From NCBI GenBank assembly GCA_045125655.1, contig JBGVNP010000115.1, forward strand, positions 8,866-72,865: a stretch of 64,000 nucleotides of DNA, in the 5' to 3' direction. A program made the translations under genes and the position numbers. A model generated the notes under the pieces. The model saw only the letters and a list, made by a program, of their open reading frames with translations. It was not told the origin of the DNA and searched no databases. The stretch comes from RGIG4608 sp045125655 (GTDB lineage Bacteria; Bacillota; Clostridia; Oscillospirales; CAG-272). This document shows positions 42,227-52,288 of the stretch, piece by piece (positions within the stretch are counted from its first letter, which is position 1; each line of letters begins with the position of its first letter).

Positions 42227-42931
42227 TTACTCTTTAAATTGATTGATAAATTGATTTGTGGTTTTAAATAGGGCTTCTTCGCAATCAATATCCGCCTTAG
42301 CGGAGAGAGCGCTAACCTGAAACAAGAGCTGTCCAAGCTGCTCGGAGCTTATATTTTCAGAGTTATCCGACATGACGGAAAGCTTATCCTGAATATCGGA
42401 TATTAATTCTTTTTTATCAATTTCCTTATATAATCCTGATTTTTTAGATACCTTTGATGCTCTCATTAACGCGGGAGTCATGGGAGGTACACTGTTCAGC
42501 TTATCATATAAAGTCTCTCTGCTCTTTTCAACGTTTTTTATAGCTTCCCAATTTGAAAGTACCTCTTCGGAAGTGTTGGCGGAAACGTCTCCAAAGATAT
42601 GAGGATGACGGTGTACAAGCTTTGCACATACATCATTTGCCACGTCATCAATATCGAATGTGCCCAATTCCTTTTCCATCTGAGTGTGGAAAACTACTTG
42701 AAGCAAAACGTCGCCAAGCTCTTCCCTGAGGAGCTTCGTATCGTTATTATCAATTGCTTCAATAACCTCATATGTTTCTTCTATAAAATTTTTTCTTATG
42801 CTTTGATGAGTTTGTTCGGTATCCCAAGGGCAGCCGTTTTCTCCTCTTAATATTTCGAGTATTAGACAAAGATCATAGAAATCATATCTTGATTTTGACA
42901 GTATTTTTTCAACCTTTTCATTTTTTATCAT
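42227..42931 (-). CDS. mazG: Nucleoside triphosphate pyrophosphohydrolase MazG
   Basis: MazG hydrolyses NTPs and dNTPs to monophosphates, cleaning the nucleotide pool. The 234 residues have CPWDTEQTHQSIRKNFIEETYEV near 34-56, the metal-binding EELGDVLLQVVFH near 70, and RHPHIFGD near 108. The Bacillus YabN orthologue carries an extra N-terminal methylase domain that is absent here. It is the last gene of the long cdaA operon, 16 bases after the flippase gene. Confidence 0.95.
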   Translation of the reverse strand: MIKNEKVEKILSKSRYDFYDLCLILEILRGENGCPWDTEQTHQSIRKNFIEETYEVIEAIDNNDTKLLREELGDVLLQVVFHTQMEKELGTFDIDDVANDVCAKLVHRHPHIFGDVSANTSEEVLSNWEAIKNVEKSRETLYDKLNSVPPMTPALMRASKVSKKSGLYKEIDKKELISDIQDKLSVMSDNSENISSEQLGQLLFQVSALSAKADIDCEEALFKTTNQFINQFKE

Positions 42932-42947
42932 AACAATTCCTTCCTTT

Positions 42948-44570
42948 TTATATAAGGTGTAGCTTTCTTAACAGTTTAATAATCTTATCGCCTTTGGGTA
43001 TCATAAGCAGCTCATCACCATTGATAACCTTTAATTTTAGAATACACAATACGTATGCTATACAAACTATTGCAATTATTGCCAATATATTGAGATTTGA
43101 CACCCAAATCTCGTTAAATATAAAATAACATCCCATTCCCACGATAATGGATATGAGAGCTGCAATAAACGGTCTGCCAAACAAACCAAACACCCCACTC
43201 AATTTGCCCGTACTCTTTAATATAAAATAGAGATTTATCGAAACTATAACTATAGTTGATATGAGCGTACTTATCGGAGCTCCATATATATTTATCTCCT
43301 TATTTCCTATTAACAAATACGCGGTGGCAATTTTGACAAGCGTACCAGCAATCATACTAATGATCGGCTTATTCACCTGCTTATATGCCTGTAAAATTGC
43401 ATTTGTTACAGTTATCATTGCGGATGAAAAAACTGACAAGCCGAGCAACGACAAAAGCGGTGCAACGTATTCTATCTCTGCAGCTTGATTTTTAAAAAGC
43501 AAGAATAGAATCGACTTACTAAATACCGATATTCCAAGTCCCGCGGGAAATGCCACAAGAGATGTCATTTTGAACGATAAGCTCACTATATTTTGAGATT
43601 TTACTACATCCTTTGACTCAATCGTTGAGGTAAGAAGCGGAACGAGCGGCAATGCTATTGCACTCACGAGCGTTGCGGGAAGATTGTATATCGATACCGC
43701 CATAGTGCTATATGATCCGTATATCGAATTTGCATCAATTTGCGTGTAACCAATATCGTTAAGTCGCCCTAAAATCATAGCCATATCAATAATTTTGGTG
43801 AGACTTAATATTGTGGAGCTTAACGTTATCGGAATTGCGATACTGAAAATATTTTTTAATATTTTCAGGGTATCGTCCAATCTCGATTCATCAATTGATG
43901 CTTGTTTGACTTTATAAAAAATCTTATACAGAATAAGAAACAAAAGCGACAATGCCACGCCCAAGGTAAGCCCAAAAACAGCATAGGATGCAACTATGGG
44001 AACGCTATATCCCTGTTTGATTGCAAATATTGCAAATCCAAGTCCCAAAAAGAGCTTGCCCAATGCTTCGATTACCTGTGAAATTGCAGTTGGAAGCATA
44101 TTCTGATTGCCTTGAAAATATCCGCGCATCGCACTACTTAAACATATTAGGGCAAGTGTAGGCGAAATAGCAAAAATTGAGTATCTTGCGGCATCGTTTC
44201 TTATTATTAAAGCCAACTCGTTATCGAACAATGCAAGAACAAGCGTGCCCACAAGACCGATCACGCCCAAAGATACCATTGATATCCTATATATCTTATT
44301 AGCGTTTTTAAATCTGTTTTGTGTATTGCTCTCGGAAACAAGAATAGAGATTGCTACGGGAATACCTGTGGTAGCAACAACAAAAAACAATGAGTATATA
44401 TCGTAAGCCGAGTTAAAATATCCCATCCCCTCAGCACCGAGATATGCCATCATAGGAATCTTATAAAACATTCCTATAACTTTAACTATAAGCGTAGATA
44501 TGGCGAGAACTGCAACACCCGACAAAAAGCTTTTTCCTTGCTTTTTATTATCAGTTTGATAGGTTGCCAT
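42948..44570 (-). CDS. MVF/polysaccharide-type lipid flippase (YabM/SpoVB-like)
   Basis: A 540-residue integral membrane protein with about 14 helices of the MOP flippase superfamily. The N-terminus (GVAVLAISTLIVKVIGMFYKI) and the AMRGYFQGNQNMLPTAISQVIE segment near 148-170 are typical of SpoVB/YabM proteins, which flip lipid-linked wall precursors and can be needed for spore cortex. The position just before mazG matches yabM in Bacillus. Whether it serves sporulation or general wall synthesis cannot be told. Confidence 0.88.
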   Translation of the reverse strand: MATYQTDNKKQGKSFLSGVAVLAISTLIVKVIGMFYKIPMMAYLGAEGMGYFNSAYDIYSLFFVVATTGIPVAISILVSESNTQNRFKNANKIYRISMVSLGVIGLVGTLVLALFDNELALIIRNDAARYSIFAISPTLALICLSSAMRGYFQGNQNMLPTAISQVIEALGKLFLGLGFAIFAIKQGYSVPIVASYAVFGLTLGVALSLLFLILYKIFYKVKQASIDESRLDDTLKILKNIFSIAIPITLSSTILSLTKIIDMAMILGRLNDIGYTQIDANSIYGSYSTMAVSIYNLPATLVSAIALPLVPLLTSTIESKDVVKSQNIVSLSFKMTSLVAFPAGLGISVFSKSILFLLFKNQAAEIEYVAPLLSLLGLSVFSSAMITVTNAILQAYKQVNKPIISMIAGTLVKIATAYLLIGNKEINIYGAPISTLISTIVIVSINLYFILKSTGKLSGVFGLFGRPFIAALISIIVGMGCYFIFNEIWVSNLNILAIIAIVCIAYVLCILKLKVINGDELLMIPKGDKIIKLLRKLHLI

Positions 44571-44590
44571 GTTCTCGCCTCCTCTATATT

Positions 44591-45877
44591 TTAATCAAAA
44601 TAGTGCTCACACACGTCTGCAAATTCGTATTTAACCTTTTCAATGTCAAGGGTTTTAAACTCTCCGTTGTGATAAAGGATTTCTCCGTCAACCATAGTGA
44701 GAAGCACGTTTGAAGAATTAGCACTGTATGAAAGCGTGCAATAAGTATCAAAGCAGGGCTGATTATTAAGTGCATTGAGATCGATCAACACAAGGTCTGC
44801 ACGGTTGCCCACCTTGATTTTTCCGCAATCGTCTCTTCCCTGCGATTTTGCACCGTTATAGGTTGCCAAATCGAGCATTTGTGAAGCAAGCGTTGCCTCC
44901 GCATCTCGATTATATCCCTTATGCAAAATCGATGCAAGCTGATATTCGCGCATAATATCAAGTGTATTATTGGATGCCGCACCGTCAGTTCCAAGGGATA
45001 CGCATACTCCCTTTTCAAGCATTTTAGGGAGTCTTGCCACACCGCTACCGAGCTTAAGATTGCTCGTTGCATTGTGAGAAACAAATGCTCCGCTCTCAAT
45101 AAGTATATCCATATCGCTATCCGTAACGTATACACAGTGTGCAAGAGTTGTAGGTGAAGAAAGCACGCCCGTATTCTTGAAATATTCAACTGGAGTCATA
45201 CCGTGTCTCTTAATGCACTCAAGATGCTCATTTTCGCTTTCAGATGCATGGAGCTGCATTCTTAGTCCGTTAGCTTTAGTATATTCAGCAACCTCGCGAA
45301 TATACCTTTCCTGATTGGTGTATTCAGCATGAAGGGACATATCCATCTTCAATCTTCCACCATTAGCGTTTTGATATTGATTTATCCATTCGATAGATTC
45401 TGCAAATCTCCAGTCACCCTTTATAGTTGCATTATCACCAAAAGAAACGAGAGAACGTGAAAGATTAGCTTTGATACCTGTTTCAACAACCGCTTCAGCA
45501 ACGGAATTAACAAACATGTACATATCAGAAAAGGATACTATACCGTTCTTAAGCATCTCTGCTATAGCATATTTGGCACCAATATACACATTTTGTGTAT
45601 TAAGGCGCTCCTCTGCGGGATATATTTTCTCATTTAGCCAACGCGCAAGAGGAAGGTCTTCGCCATATCCTCTAAACATTACCATTGCCGCATGGCAGTG
45701 AGAGTTATAGAATCCCGGAATAAGAAGATTGCCGTTGCCATTTACAACTTCATCATATTCAAGCGGTTTGTCCTTGCCTATGTACTTTATTAAAGCTCCG
45801 TCTGTAAGAACATATATATGCTCGTCAGCAAATCCGTATTCCTCAGGTATTCTGACGTTTTCAAATAAAATTTTCAT
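44591..45877 (-). CDS. Amidohydrolase, methylthioadenosine/S-adenosylhomocysteine deaminase type
   Basis: A metal-dependent hydrolase of 428 residues with the expected ligands: NSHCHAAM near 58, a LHASESE near 212, an AHCVYV near 246, and GTDGAASNN near 294. These match the MtaD/SsnA branch that deaminates S-adenosylhomocysteine, methylthioadenosine or related adenosines. The C-terminal small beta domain (KVGNRADLVLIDL) is present. It lies in a housekeeping operon, suggesting a role in SAM by-product recycling. Confidence 0.85.
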   Translation of the reverse strand: MKILFENVRIPEEYGFADEHIYVLTDGALIKYIGKDKPLEYDEVVNGNGNLLIPGFYNSHCHAAMVMFRGYGEDLPLARWLNEKIYPAEERLNTQNVYIGAKYAIAEMLKNGIVSFSDMYMFVNSVAEAVVETGIKANLSRSLVSFGDNATIKGDWRFAESIEWINQYQNANGGRLKMDMSLHAEYTNQERYIREVAEYTKANGLRMQLHASESENEHLECIKRHGMTPVEYFKNTGVLSSPTTLAHCVYVTDSDMDILIESGAFVSHNATSNLKLGSGVARLPKMLEKGVCVSLGTDGAASNNTLDIMREYQLASILHKGYNRDAEATLASQMLDLATYNGAKSQGRDDCGKIKVGNRADLVLIDLNALNNQPCFDTYCTLSYSANSSNVLLTMVDGEILYHNGEFKTLDIEKVKYEFADVCEHYFD

Positions 45878-45889
45878 TCTTCCTCCTAA

Positions 45890-47374
45890 TTAATGACAAG
45901 CATAAAATGCTTTGATCTGCTCAATTGTATCGGCGCAGTTATGATTATCAAGATATTCATAAGGATATTTGGGATTAAAATGTCTTATTATTTTAGTTGA
46001 CGCAATATTCGCGGGATAGTATTCAACTAGCTTTGTAACAGCTCCTGCGCCCACCGCAAGAATGGAATGCACCTCTTCCATCATATAAATGTTGTAAAGT
46101 CCCTCGTGTCCCTCTAATGCAAAGCCAACATTTTCATAATTTCCTACGGTATTCTTTTGTCTATACATATAGTATGGGACATATCCTGCGGCTTGAGCAC
46201 GTAGCTGTGAGTAATCAACGCATTTACCCGCATCTCCGCCCCTTATCGAATATATATTCTGATTTTGAGCAAGAATATCTGCCGCCTTCTTAACACAGAA
46301 TGTATGTACTGTAATATTTTCCGGCTCAAGAGCAATTATTTTATCAAAAGTAGATGAAAAATATTTAAAGTTATCTCCGGGCAAGCCAACGATAAGATCA
46401 GTATTTATAGATTTAATGCCCGATGCCTTTGCAATTTCAAAAGCTCGGTAAAACTCATCTATGCTATGGCTTCTGCCAATAGATTTTATAACCTGCTCGT
46501 TAAGAGATTGTGGATTGACACTGATTCTTGTAACACCGTGCTTCTTCGCTATTTCGAGCTTTTCTGCTGTAATGGTATCCGGTCTTCCTCCCTCAAGTGT
46601 AAATTCCTCAAGTGCATTAACGTCAATCCTTTCATCAATGAGGGATAAAAGTCTTTCAAGCTGAGCTTCGGTAAGAATGGTGGGTGTTCCTCCACCTATA
46701 TAAATAGTTTTTAAATTAAGATTTAACTCCTTCACGGTGTCAAGTATCTGCACAAGCTCATCACAAAGCTTATCAAGATATGCAGGTATCAATGAAAGGA
46801 GCTTGGGAGTTGTGTAAGATACAAATGAACAATATGAGCATCTTGACGGGCAAAAAGGAATGGAAATATAGATACTGCAATCTCTTATATCTGGATTGCC
46901 TATTATTTTCTGTTCTCTGCGAGCTATGTCCGTTGCAAGCGCTGCTTTTTTGGGAATAACAAAGTAGTCGCTATTCAATATCTTTCTGACCTTTGCTTTG
47001 CTATTGTTATTTAAAAGCATCTCCATAGCTACTTTAGAGGGTCTTACACCTGTGAGCATACCCCACGAGGGTCTGTAACCCAAAATTTCGCTTCCTACTG
47101 CAAGAACCACGTTACCTGCGGCTATCTTAGCTGTTCTTTGCTTGGTGCGTTCAGGGGAAAATTCCACAGTCTTTTCAGCTGAAACAGTTTTACCCTTAAA
47201 GGTCAAGGTCGCAGTGGCATAAGAACCAACGTCAGAATTGGTTACCGAAACCTCCATAACAGGAGTATCTTCAGTAATTATTTGATTTTCAACAAATTTT
47301 TCTCCTGGGAAAAATATCATACACAACGTTTGAACGTAAAATGCATTGATATCCCCTTTAACAGTTAATTTCAT
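45890..47374 (-). CDS. hemZ: Coproporphyrinogen dehydrogenase-like radical SAM protein HemZ
   Basis: A 494-residue radical-SAM protein of the HemZ group, the oxygen-independent coproporphyrinogen III oxidase-like family of Gram-positive anaerobes. An N-terminal domain (1-155) with GVRPSKVAMEML is followed by the cluster motif CPSRCSYCSF (about 174-183), the GGGTPTILT motif near 227 and ISVNPQSLN. No other haem genes are in view, so a true haem role is uncertain. It is linked to dtd and relA as in many Clostridia. Confidence 0.9.
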   Translation of the reverse strand: MKLTVKGDINAFYVQTLCMIFFPGEKFVENQIITEDTPVMEVSVTNSDVGSYATATLTFKGKTVSAEKTVEFSPERTKQRTAKIAAGNVVLAVGSEILGYRPSWGMLTGVRPSKVAMEMLLNNNSKAKVRKILNSDYFVIPKKAALATDIARREQKIIGNPDIRDCSIYISIPFCPSRCSYCSFVSYTTPKLLSLIPAYLDKLCDELVQILDTVKELNLNLKTIYIGGGTPTILTEAQLERLLSLIDERIDVNALEEFTLEGGRPDTITAEKLEIAKKHGVTRISVNPQSLNEQVIKSIGRSHSIDEFYRAFEIAKASGIKSINTDLIVGLPGDNFKYFSSTFDKIIALEPENITVHTFCVKKAADILAQNQNIYSIRGGDAGKCVDYSQLRAQAAGYVPYYMYRQKNTVGNYENVGFALEGHEGLYNIYMMEEVHSILAVGAGAVTKLVEYYPANIASTKIIRHFNPKYPYEYLDNHNCADTIEQIKAFYACH

Positions 47375-47383
47375 CTGATTCTC

Positions 47384-47833
47384 CTATTTTAATTGATTGC
47401 TATCCATAACTATCGTCACGGGGCCGTCATTTAAGATGCTTACCTGCATATCGGCGCCAAATTGACCCGTGCCGACATGCTTAAGCTCCGCCCTCATAAG
47501 CTCTACAAAGTATTCATAGAGCTGATTGGCATGATCTGGAGAACCCGCGCCGAAATAGTCCGGTCTATTCCCTTTTTTATAATTGGCAAGCAAAGTAAAT
47601 TGAGAAACTATAAGTGCCTCCCCGTCAATATCCTTAACGGAAAGGTTCATTTTTCCGTTCTCATCGCAGAAGATTCTAAGCTTTGATATTTTAGCGGAAA
47701 GCAGCTCGGCATCTATTTTGGTATCATCCTTAGCAACACCAAGCAAGATCATAAGTCCGTGTGAGCATTCTCCGTTTATACGACCGTCTATACTTACACT
47801 TGCATTTTGAACTCTTTGAATAACAGCAATCAT
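47384..47833 (-). CDS. dtd: D-aminoacyl-tRNA deacylase
   Basis: DTD removes D-amino acids (and glycine from tRNA-Ala) from mischarged tRNAs. The 149 residues carry MIAVIQRV at the N-terminus and the two active-site motifs SQFTLLA near 77 and NDGPVTI near 137. Directly downstream of relA (12 bases), as in many Firmicutes, and translated toward hemZ. Confidence 0.96.
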   Translation of the reverse strand: MIAVIQRVQNASVSIDGRINGECSHGLMILLGVAKDDTKIDAELLSAKISKLRIFCDENGKMNLSVKDIDGEALIVSQFTLLANYKKGNRPDYFGAGSPDHANQLYEYFVELMRAELKHVGTGQFGADMQVSILNDGPVTIVMDSNQLK

Positions 47834-47845
47834 AATAAAATCCTT

Positions 47846-50053
47846 TTAGTTTTGAAATCCTCGGGAAACGTCATAAATTCCCGGAATGTTTGAAAGTCTT
47901 GAAACGATGGAATGATAGTGATCAGTATTTTTACATCCAATCTTCAAAGATACAAGTGATCCCGTTGAGGTTGTTTGCACGTTTATCTGCAAAATATCAA
48001 CTCTCATATCGGCAAGGGCTCCCGAAATATCGGCAAGCATACCGATTCTATCATCAACTCGCATTTGAAGATTTGCTTCAAACAAGCTTCTCTTTTCGTT
48101 TGAATCCTCATCCCAGCTTGCACTAACCCAGCGATCCTTATATTCAGGATTATTTTTACCGCTTATCACGTTAGGGCAATCGCATTTGTGAATGGATATA
48201 CCAAATCCCTTGGTAATAAAGCCGATGACTGAATCACCTGGCAAAGGATTACAGCATTTAGCAAATTTAACACTACATCCGCTCTCTCCATCAACGATAA
48301 TTCCGCTATTGGAGCGAATTTTTCGTGGCTTAGCCGTTACCATATTTTCCTCGGTAACAACTGGCGCCGGCTCGGCAGGAGCAACTATTTTTGCAATCTC
48401 ATCAATAATCTTGTTTTTAACCTTGGAAAGCTGAATTCCTCCATAGCCGATAGTGTTATAAAGATCTTCGGCAGTAGAAAATCCGTTTCTGACAGCTACG
48501 TTCTCAACCGCCTCAGTTCTCGTGGCTTCGTTTACGACATATCCCGCCTTCTTTATCTCGCCTTCAATCATTGAGCGTCCGAGAACTATATTATCGGCTC
48601 TCTTTTCCTTCTTGAACCATTGTCTTATTCTGTTTCGCGCACCGCTTGTGGTAACTATCTTTAACCAGTCACGGCTTGGTCCCTTAGAGGCGGACGAGGT
48701 GAGTATCTCGACGATCTCACCGTTTTGAAGAACGCGGTCAATGGGCACTATCATACCGTTTATTTTTGCACCTATCATTTTGTGTCCTACGGCGCTGTGT
48801 ATTGAATAGGCAAAGTCTATTGCCGTCGCTCCTTGAGGAAGAGCCACGACGTCACCATTAGGGGTGAATACAAAGGTTTCGTCGTGGAAGATATCAATCT
48901 TCAGTGCTTGCATAAACTCTTCGGGATCGCGCATTTCATCCTCTGTTTCAAGGAGCTTTGAGATCCATTCAAGCTTTTTATCGATTTCTTCCTTAGAGCG
49001 CTCGCCCGATTTATATTTCCAGTGCGCTGCCACACCGTATTCAGCTATATGGTGCATCTCCCACGTTCTAATCTGCACCTCAAAAGGAATTCCGTATTTT
49101 CCAATAACCGTTGTATGAAGTGAACGGTACATATTAGGCTTGGGAGTGGAAATATAGTCCTTAAATCTACCCGGAACGGAATTAAACATCTCGTGGATAA
49201 GTCCAAGAGCAGTATAACAGTCAAGCTCGGTATCTACGATTATACGCAAAGCGTAAAAGTCGAAGATCTCATCAAAGCTCTTGTTTTGATTATACATCTT
49301 CTTGTATATACTATATACGGTTTTAATTCTTCCCTCAAGGGTAAATTTTATATTGTTCTCTCTTAGCTTATTATCAACCAAAAGTCGAACGTCCTCAATG
49401 AAATGAAGACTTTGTCCGTACTTTTTTTCGATGTTATCGCGAACCTCATTGTATCCAATCGGATCGATATATTTTAAACCAAGATTCTCAAGCTCCTGCT
49501 TGATTTTCTGCATACCGAGACGGTGAGCCAAGGGAGCATAGACCTGCATTGTTTCAAGGGCAGTTATTCTTCTCTTGTGATCGGGCTTTGCATCGAGTGT
49601 TCTCATATTGTGAAGACGGTCGCAAAGCTTGATAAAGATTACTCTTACATCCTTTGACATTGCGAGAAGCATCTTTCTAAGTGTTTCAATATGTGCTTCC
49701 TCTTTATCCTCAACCTTGAGAGTTACGATTTTAGTAAGACCGTCAACGAGCATCGCAACATCTTGACCAAAAAGCTTTTCTATTTCCTTAAGATTTGTCT
49801 TTTCCGAGCAATCTTCAACTGTATCGTGAAGAAGAGCTGCGCAAATAGAATCCGTATCAAGCTCAAGTCCTGCAACTATTTCAGCAACAGCGATGGGGTG
49901 CGATATATATGCATCTCCGCTGGCTCTGAATTGTCCCTCGTGTAAAACACGCGCATATTCATATGCCTGCTCAATCTTTTCTATATCATATTTCTTGCCC
50001 GTTGCTTTAAGCATCGTGACAAGCTTTTCTATACCAACTTGTGTAGTGGACAT
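47846..50053 (-). CDS. relA: Bifunctional (p)ppGpp synthetase/hydrolase (RelA/SpoT homologue)
   Basis: Makes and breaks the stringent-response alarmone (p)ppGpp. The 735 residues hold an HD hydrolase domain (HPIAVAEIV and LLHDTVED, about 50-90), a synthetase domain (YRSLHTTVIG, FEVQIRT, about 230-345), a TGS domain (FTPNGDVVALPQGATAIDFAY near 400) and a C-terminal ACT domain (about 660-735). Both catalytic halves look intact. It is ten bases downstream of recJ and upstream of dtd, the common Firmicute order. Confidence 0.97.
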   Translation of the reverse strand: MSTTQVGIEKLVTMLKATGKKYDIEKIEQAYEYARVLHEGQFRASGDAYISHPIAVAEIVAGLELDTDSICAALLHDTVEDCSEKTNLKEIEKLFGQDVAMLVDGLTKIVTLKVEDKEEAHIETLRKMLLAMSKDVRVIFIKLCDRLHNMRTLDAKPDHKRRITALETMQVYAPLAHRLGMQKIKQELENLGLKYIDPIGYNEVRDNIEKKYGQSLHFIEDVRLLVDNKLRENNIKFTLEGRIKTVYSIYKKMYNQNKSFDEIFDFYALRIIVDTELDCYTALGLIHEMFNSVPGRFKDYISTPKPNMYRSLHTTVIGKYGIPFEVQIRTWEMHHIAEYGVAAHWKYKSGERSKEEIDKKLEWISKLLETEDEMRDPEEFMQALKIDIFHDETFVFTPNGDVVALPQGATAIDFAYSIHSAVGHKMIGAKINGMIVPIDRVLQNGEIVEILTSSASKGPSRDWLKIVTTSGARNRIRQWFKKEKRADNIVLGRSMIEGEIKKAGYVVNEATRTEAVENVAVRNGFSTAEDLYNTIGYGGIQLSKVKNKIIDEIAKIVAPAEPAPVVTEENMVTAKPRKIRSNSGIIVDGESGCSVKFAKCCNPLPGDSVIGFITKGFGISIHKCDCPNVISGKNNPEYKDRWVSASWDEDSNEKRSLFEANLQMRVDDRIGMLADISGALADMRVDILQINVQTTSTGSLVSLKIGCKNTDHYHSIVSRLSNIPGIYDVSRGFQN

Positions 50054-50063
50054 AAAAACTCCG

Positions 50064-52265
50064 TTAATTTTTAATGCATTGATTTTTTATTTTTTTAAGT
50101 ATTGATGATTTTTCAATATTCGTCTTTTCAGAATTGAAATAGATATCATATCTGTAAATTCGCGGACTGATCTCTTCAACAGTGCAAATTTTTAATTCAT
50201 TGAGAATCTCAAGTATAAGCTTTAATTTTGCAAGACGAATATTTGCATCCTTGATAGCCGAAATCTTTTTGAACATTTCAACCTCAGTCATCATATCGTT
50301 ACCCGTTCTGAATTCGCGTCTTAAAAGTGTATATACGACGGCAAAATCCTCTCTCGTTGGAATAAGATTATCGGATTCAAGATATTTTTCGCCCTTACGA
50401 ACAGCAGAATACAAAAGATTTTCATTTTCAAAATATGCGAGATATTCATCCGAATGTCTTATATCTTGAAGAATCAACTGAACGCTTTCAACACCGTTAA
50501 ACTTATTCACATCCAAGGAAAAAAGAAGGTCTACCATATCGCCCTCGTTTATCCTAAGATTAAAATAAGATTTATGGAAGATAATAGCGCTGACTGTTTT
50601 TCCATTATGCTCAAAAACGAATTTTGTATGATTTCCGCTTCCAATGAGATATGCTCGCATAACCTTTACGCCGCGCATAATAAAGTTAGGAGTGGGATTG
50701 GCATTTCCAAACGGCTCAAGAATGGAAAGTTCCTTAGCAAGATTAAGCGTAATATCTTCAAATGAAAGTTCTCTATCCGCTTCTATGGTGTAATAAAGAT
50801 CTTCCTCAGAAAGTACACTTTCTGCATATTTGTTTATCTTATCTCTAAAAGCAGGTATATCCTTTCTTCTTATACTGAGACCTGCTGCAAGCTCGTGTCC
50901 TCCAAATTTAACAAGTGTATCCTTGGAATAAGCAAGCGCTTCAACAAGATTGAATCCCTTGATGCTCCTACCAGAACCCTTTCCGATGTCAAGTCCGCTT
51001 GCCTCTCCCTCGGATGCTCCGTCAAAGGAGATAAGTATTGAAGGCAAACCGTATTTGTCAGTAACCTTTGAGGATACGATACCTACAACCCCTTGCATCC
51101 ATTCATCATCCTCAACTACGATCACCTTTTGACTTGAAACGTCAAGGTGCTTTTCTATTTTTTGATAAGCTTCTTCAGCTATCTTATTTTCTTCTTTCTG
51201 TCTTTGATAATTTATTTCACAAAGCTCAATGGCGAGCTCTGCTGCCTGATTAACGTCATCGGAGAGCAAAAGCTCGACCGCACGTGTTGCAGAGCTTATT
51301 CGTCCTGCGGCATTGATCCTTGGAGCTATCGTAAATCCGATGTAGGTTGAATTTATCTTTCTCGGTCTTGATTGCTTTGAATTATCAATTGCAGGTCTTA
51401 CGTTAGGATTTGAGCCGAGAGCCGCCGTTTCCATAAGAGCTAGCAAACCCAAACGAGGACTCTTTTCCAAAATCGACAAACCAAGTTTTACTATCATTCT
51501 GTTTTCGTCGACTATGGGCATAACGTCTGCTATAGTACCTATAGCCACAAGATCTGCAAAACGATAATAGATTGATTTTACTGCATCAATCTCATTATCC
51601 TTGCCAAAAACATAGAGGATTTCATAAGCACAAATAACCTTGAAAATTACTCCAACACCCGCAAGCTGCTTGAATGGATATTCACAGTCATCTCTATGAG
51701 GATTGACCACAGCCACCGCATCAGGAATCTGCTCCTGACATTCGTGATGGTCTGTAACCACAATGTCTATTCCCAGCGCTCTCGCGTATTCAACCTCATT
51801 TATGGCGGTAATACCCGTGTCAACCGTAATAATAAGCGACACACCATAAGTGGACAAAAGCTTGATTGCATCGTTGGACAAGCCATATCCTTCACCAACT
51901 CTGTTGGGTATATAGTAACTCACCTGCGCCCCGAGATTTTTAAGGTACAAATAAAGAGTGGTTACCGACGTAACTCCGTCAACGTCATAATCTCCGTATA
52001 TGACTATCCGCTCACCGTTATCTATCGCATCTTTTATTCTTGAAGCTGCCTTTTCAACGTCCTTCAAAATAAGAGGCGAATACATAAGGATATCCTCAAA
52101 ATTCAAAAACGATTTAACATCTTGATTAGTTTTGTATCCCCTGTTATAAAGGAGCGACGCGCAAATTTCGGATATTCCATTATTTTTGGCAATATCGCTT
52201 ACTATCTTTTTGTTTTCTTCGTTTTCGATAAATTTAGATGACCAAACGGTCTTTCTTGTGCTCAT
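50064..52265 (-). CDS. recJ: Single-stranded-DNA-specific exonuclease RecJ
   Basis: RecJ degrades single-stranded DNA 5' to 3' in recombination and repair. The 733 residues have the DHH phosphoesterase motifs DYDVDGVTS near 88, TVDTG near 148, VTDHHE near 168 and NPHRDDCEYPF near 187. A DHHA1 domain (GGHELAAGLSI near 455) and an OB-like C-terminal part follow. The start at 52265 has AAAGGAGG before it; an upstream ATG overlapping the previous gene is less likely. It precedes relA as in many Gram-positives. Confidence 0.95.
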   Translation of the reverse strand: MSTRKTVWSSKFIENEENKKIVSDIAKNNGISEICASLLYNRGYKTNQDVKSFLNFEDILMYSPLILKDVEKAASRIKDAIDNGERIVIYGDYDVDGVTSVTTLYLYLKNLGAQVSYYIPNRVGEGYGLSNDAIKLLSTYGVSLIITVDTGITAINEVEYARALGIDIVVTDHHECQEQIPDAVAVVNPHRDDCEYPFKQLAGVGVIFKVICAYEILYVFGKDNEIDAVKSIYYRFADLVAIGTIADVMPIVDENRMIVKLGLSILEKSPRLGLLALMETAALGSNPNVRPAIDNSKQSRPRKINSTYIGFTIAPRINAAGRISSATRAVELLLSDDVNQAAELAIELCEINYQRQKEENKIAEEAYQKIEKHLDVSSQKVIVVEDDEWMQGVVGIVSSKVTDKYGLPSILISFDGASEGEASGLDIGKGSGRSIKGFNLVEALAYSKDTLVKFGGHELAAGLSIRRKDIPAFRDKINKYAESVLSEEDLYYTIEADRELSFEDITLNLAKELSILEPFGNANPTPNFIMRGVKVMRAYLIGSGNHTKFVFEHNGKTVSAIIFHKSYFNLRINEGDMVDLLFSLDVNKFNGVESVQLILQDIRHSDEYLAYFENENLLYSAVRKGEKYLESDNLIPTREDFAVVYTLLRREFRTGNDMMTEVEMFKKISAIKDANIRLAKLKLILEILNELKICTVEEISPRIYRYDIYFNSEKTNIEKSSILKKIKNQCIKN

Positions 52266-52288
52266 AAGCGCCCCTCCTTTCATAAGCA